A stretch of 27,545 bases of DNA, from assembly GCA_002478955.1 (NCBI GenBank), contig DLKK01000005.1:1-27545 (forward strand). The letters are read 5' to 3'. Position numbers and translations under genes: made by a program. Source of the stretch: Treponema sp. UBA7590. Its GTDB lineage: Bacteria > Spirochaetota > Spirochaetia > Treponematales > Treponemataceae. The notes beneath the pieces were generated by a model. That model was not told the DNA's origin. It did no database searches and saw only the letters and a list, made by a program, of their open reading frames with translations. The stretch's first letter is position 1. Every line of letters starts with the position of its first letter. Shown piece by piece: positions 24,971-27,545 of the stretch.

Positions 24971-25913
24971 GAAACAGATTTTAATCATTGACTGAAAAGG
25001 GATTGTTTAAAGCCTGACTTCATAAGGTATGTTTCAAAGGTTTGCAAATAGCGCAGGTAAATCATTTTGCAGGAGAAGAAAATTATGGAAAGACCAGCTT
25101 AATAAAACGCCGATTACCGCTATCCAGCAGTTTCATCATAATGAGAAACAGGCTGTTGATAAGCTTATAATGATGGATGCGATTGAAATGGCGATAAAAC
25201 ACGAAGACATAAATTTGTTTGCGATTATTGCCTCCGACAACGGTTATCATTCATTGTCATTAAGGCTTCGTGAGCTGGGAAAACGTGTTATTGGAATCGG
25301 TGAAAAAGCGAAATGTAATTCAATCTGGATAAAATCTTGTAATGAATTCTCATATCTGGAGGACTTGGATGAAAAGGATGAGGATATTCTTTTGAATGAG
25401 AAAAATGAGAATGATGAGGATATAAATTTAAAAGATTTTTCATTGGAAAAATTTATTGAAACAGCATTTGATTCCACTCCATTTTATAATGGAACGAACA
25501 CTAAGTTGCTTTCACAAATTTGGGAAACGGTTTACCGTCAAAAATCTGATTTCAATGTAAAAGATTATGGAGTAAAATCCCAAAGAGAATTAATTTTAAA
25601 ACTGAATTCGAAATTCAAATTGACAGATGACGGCAAGCCGCAAAGAACATTTTTCGTGGAAAAAACAGATTTCAAAGAAAATGAAGCCCGAAAAACTGGA
25701 GTTATAAAACGAAGAATAAAGAACTTCAGAATTATCTCAGCAGATGATGAAAGCGGAGATTATTTCTTTTATATGGGTGAGATAAATCCTCAATTTAAAG
25801 GTAATAAACTTGAAAAAGGAACAAAGGTTGATTTTAAAATTGTGGATATTCCAAAGAATAATGATTCTGAAACTAAAAATGGACGGGCAACGGATGTCAA
25901 AATTATTGGTTAA
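24969..25913 (+). pseudogene. NYN-LOTUS-cold-shock protein with eroded N-terminus (longest ORF from 25029)
   Basis: The longest ORF (25029-25913, 294 residues) holds the later part of a NYN (LabA/DUF88-type PIN-like) domain: LWKDQLNKTPITAIQQF, QAVDKLIMMDAIE with Asp44, IIASDNGYHSLSLRLRE with Asp70, then IGIGEKAK and FSYLEDLD. An OST-HTH/LOTUS-like domain follows at about 134-215 and a cold-shock-like domain at 224-294. The usual first strand with its catalytic Asp is not in this ORF. Instead the bases from ATG 24969 read MKQILIID, then a stop, and an adjacent frame gives KPDFIRYVSKVCK, which looks like the lost first helix. I infer at least two frame breaks. The family binds and cuts RNA; this copy probably cannot. 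Confidence 0.6.
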
Positions 25914-25918
25914 ATTTA

Positions 25919-25927
25919 TGCTATAAT
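25919..25927 (+). promoter_or_regulatory. Extended -10 promoter directly before the gene at 25934
   Basis: TGCTATAAT fits the TGnTATAAT consensus. It ends only 6 bases before the ATG at 25934, so transcription would begin at about that codon, implying a leaderless message. Confidence 0.45.
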
Positions 25928-25933
25928 ATCCCC

Positions 25934-27102
25934 ATGCCGATACACGCCAGCAGCAACCTTTCACCGCTCCTGCACACTTCTCTTTGCTCAAGGGAGATTC
26001 TTGACCTTTACAAAAGCCGTCCGGTCTGGTTCAGCGAGCGCAGGCTCAGGCGGCTTGTCTTCCACACTTCAAGGGAAAACGATCATCTTGCGCTTCCGAA
26101 GGCGGAAGTCTATATGTACGCGAGCAGGCTTCTGTCAATGCAGGAGGCGTTTCTTATGTGGTTTGAGAAGCTTCCTCAAAGCCTAAGAAATCTGCTAGTT
26201 CTCCTTGTGAAATATCCTGTTCTTTCTGTTGACTGCGCCTATAGAATGTCCGGGACTCTTGACGGAGACTTTAGCGATTCAAGTTTCAAAAGCCTTGTTA
26301 AATCTAAAATCCTGGACGACATCAAAAAGAAGCAGAAGTATATCCTTGAGAACATTGCTGTCTATAAAAACGGCTTTGTCTTTTGCCCGGCTGTTTTTCG
26401 CCGCTACATTGCCACGCACCTTTCCGCGCTTGATGAGTACAAGAATCTTGCCGATGTTTCTGTCTGTTCCGGGGACGATTTTTCCCCTGTTCCTGCCGAT
26501 GAGATTCTAAAAAATACGCGCGCCTTTCAAAAAATGGACATTATAATAGAAGAAAAACTTAAATCCGCTGCGACAATCCGCGAGGCTGTTGAAGCCATTG
26601 CGGCTTTTCCGAACAGCTTTGACACCTCTTTTCTTGTTCCTCACCTTAATTTGAGCGCGCGCTACTGGCTTTCGCTGAAGACAACGCAGGAAAAAATCCG
26701 GCAGGCTGAGTCTTTATGCAGCTTCCTTGAAAGCCCGCTTTTTAAGAATCCTGTGAGCTTTGAGAAAATCGAGAACTCTTTCTCATAATCTGCAAGATTC
26801 CGGAATTCTACCTTCCAGCTGAAGGAAACGGATATTTTGTCCGGCTTGAGCCAGAAAAGCCTGAAAAAAACGCCGTCTCTGCCATGCCAAAAACTTCCGC
26901 CTGCTTTGGAAAGAGGCTTGAGCTTTCAGGCGGCGACTTCCTTTATAATTTTGTCTCGCTTCCTGCATTCAATAATCTTCTTCTGATTCTGTGTGCCCTC
27001 GGCTTTTTTGAGTGCACGCTTGAACCTGTTCCGCAAAGTCCGCTCCACAACGCAAAGCTTTATCCGTTCGGAAAAATCAGAACGGTCAGAAGAAAAGTGT
27101 AG
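25934..27102 (+). pseudogene. Unknown backbone gene split by an apparent frameshift (ORF 25934-26788 plus continuation)
   Basis: The first ORF (25934-26788, 284 residues) encodes a helical protein with no motif that I recognise; it begins MPIHASSNLSPLLHTSL and includes LPQSLRNLLVLLVKYPVLS. It ends at FEKIENSFS. A second frame (+2 relative to the first), open from 26764 and without its own start, continues as IICKIPEFYLP and carries coding-like sequence (GNGYFVRLEPEKPEK, LELSGGDFLYNFVSLP, NLLLILCALGFFECTLEP) to a stop at 27100-27102. Codon style matches the first part. The simplest reading is one gene of about 390 residues broken near 26785 by a single indel, either real or a sequence error. 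No ribosome binding site precedes 25934. Function is unknown. Confidence 0.55.
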
Positions 27103-27316
27103 AAGACTGAAGTTCGCTTATTCGGGATGCGCCCGTTTTTGTGGTCGCTTCTGATTCATCTGTTTACCGTTTATTTGCGTTCCGTTTTACGGATACTTTC
27201 GTTTTGCGCAGCGTATAGTTTTGATTTGATATGGTTCCATTAAATGATTTCCGTCTGTTCCGTGAAACATAATTGAACATCTCCATTTTGCTGTGCGCAG
27301 TGTCTCCGTTATAAAG
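27103..27316. other. Intergenic stretch, no gene recognised; weak terminator at its start
   Basis: I see no coding frame. A short hairpin CGGG-ATGCG-CCCG followed by five T (27123-27140) may end the preceding transcript. TCCGT-TTT-ACGGA at 27181-27193 is another small hairpin. The sequence grows more structured toward the palindromic array that follows. Confidence 0.4.
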
Positions 27317-27520
27317 ACCGCTGATTAGCCTAATCAGCGGTATGCTTATTAAGTTAATAAGTGGTATACTGATAAATCTGATAAGCGGTGCGCTGACAAG
27401 CTAATCATCTGCCTGCTGATTAGCTTGTCAGCGATATGATGATTAACTAGTCAGCACTGTCATGATAAGCTAATCAGTGCTATACTGATAAGAACTAGAA
27501 AATTGGCTGAAAAAACAGCG
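27317..27520. repeat. Tandem array of degenerate palindromic units, 23-24 bp period
   Basis: About eight head-to-tail units begin at 27321, 27345, 27369, 27393, 27416, 27439, 27462 and 27485. A further degenerate one at about 27507 has CTG and CAG around six A. Each unit is a hyphenated palindrome close to CTGATTAG-CTAATCAG followed by a 7-8 base spacer like CGGTATG. The first extends to 12-base arms (27317-27328 with 27330-27341). The second has arms CTTATTAA / TTAATAAG, in which two changes in one arm are matched in the other. Units 4 and 5 together form an inverted repeat with 17-base perfect arms (27391-27407 with 27417-27433). No gene overlaps. It could bind a dimeric protein, form cruciforms, or be a repeat-expansion product. 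Confidence 0.8.
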
Positions 27521-27545
27521 GAGAAAATATTTTGCGGCAGGGATT

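Noticed and set aside
27317..27520. Possible CRISPR array from the regular spacing
   Set aside because: The repeats are degenerate, the spacers are only 7-8 bases and similar to each other, and no cas gene is in view; it is a palindromic tandem repeat.
27531..27545. Third copy of the dispersed element starting at the window end (CAGGGATT)
   Set aside because: Only about seven bases match the TAGGGATTG core before the window stops; not enough to call.

Overview
The window looks like an accessory, defence-rich stretch (a defence island) in a spirochaete chromosome, most likely a gut or rumen Treponema. The lineage call rests on the dispersed GC-rich intergenic element (two copies, near 6066-6172 and 8641-8770), on the style of the backbone genes, and on AT-rich inserts lying between more GC-rich host genes. 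It is an inference, not a marker-gene identification. No rRNA, tRNA or CRISPR array was seen.

Region 1 (1-6053) is a nested restriction and abortive-defence block. It opens with the C-terminal part of a cytosine-5 DNA methyltransferase that closely resembles M.HhaI (GCGC), followed by a small unknown ORF. On the opposite strand lies a SIR2-HerA pair. Then comes a second, unrelated-specificity cytosine-5 methyltransferase, followed one base later by a PD-(D/E)XK endonuclease that resembles R.HhaI. The HhaI-like methylase and nuclease thus appear to be separated by the SIR2-HerA cassette and an extra methylase.

Region 2 (6054-9946) is GC-richer, backbone-like DNA: a large gene that has lost its 5' end and lies between two copies of the dispersed element, then a complete cysteine-desulfurase-like PLP enzyme. 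Region 3 (9959-14642) is AT-rich and begins 12 bases after that enzyme. It is a compact operon of an SF2 helicase, a GHKL (MORC/MutL-like) ATPase and a single-HKD phospholipase-D-family nuclease. This is a plausible nucleic-acid-targeting defence system that I cannot match confidently to a named one. A small DUF3892-like gene converges on it.

Region 4 (14944-23419) is a type I restriction-modification locus in the order hsdM - rhuM - hsdS - abi (Abi_2/HEPN) - degenerate small ORFs - hsdR, with a good extended -10 promoter before hsdM. Region 5 (23512-27102) returns to backbone genes: a lipoprotein of the phytase-like esterase family, a NYN-LOTUS-cold-shock gene whose N-terminus has decayed, and an unknown gene split by an apparent frameshift. 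Region 6 (27103-27545) has no recognisable gene. It holds a striking array of about eight degenerate palindromic units repeating every 23-24 bp, whose arms co-vary.

Together the window carries at least four defence modules: HhaI-like R-M, SIR2-HerA, helicase-GHKL-PLD, and type I R-M with RhuM and Abi. Around them is evidence of insertion, truncation and decay. The best candidates for something undescribed are the helicase-GHKL-PLD operon, the nested HhaI/SIR2-HerA arrangement and the palindromic array.
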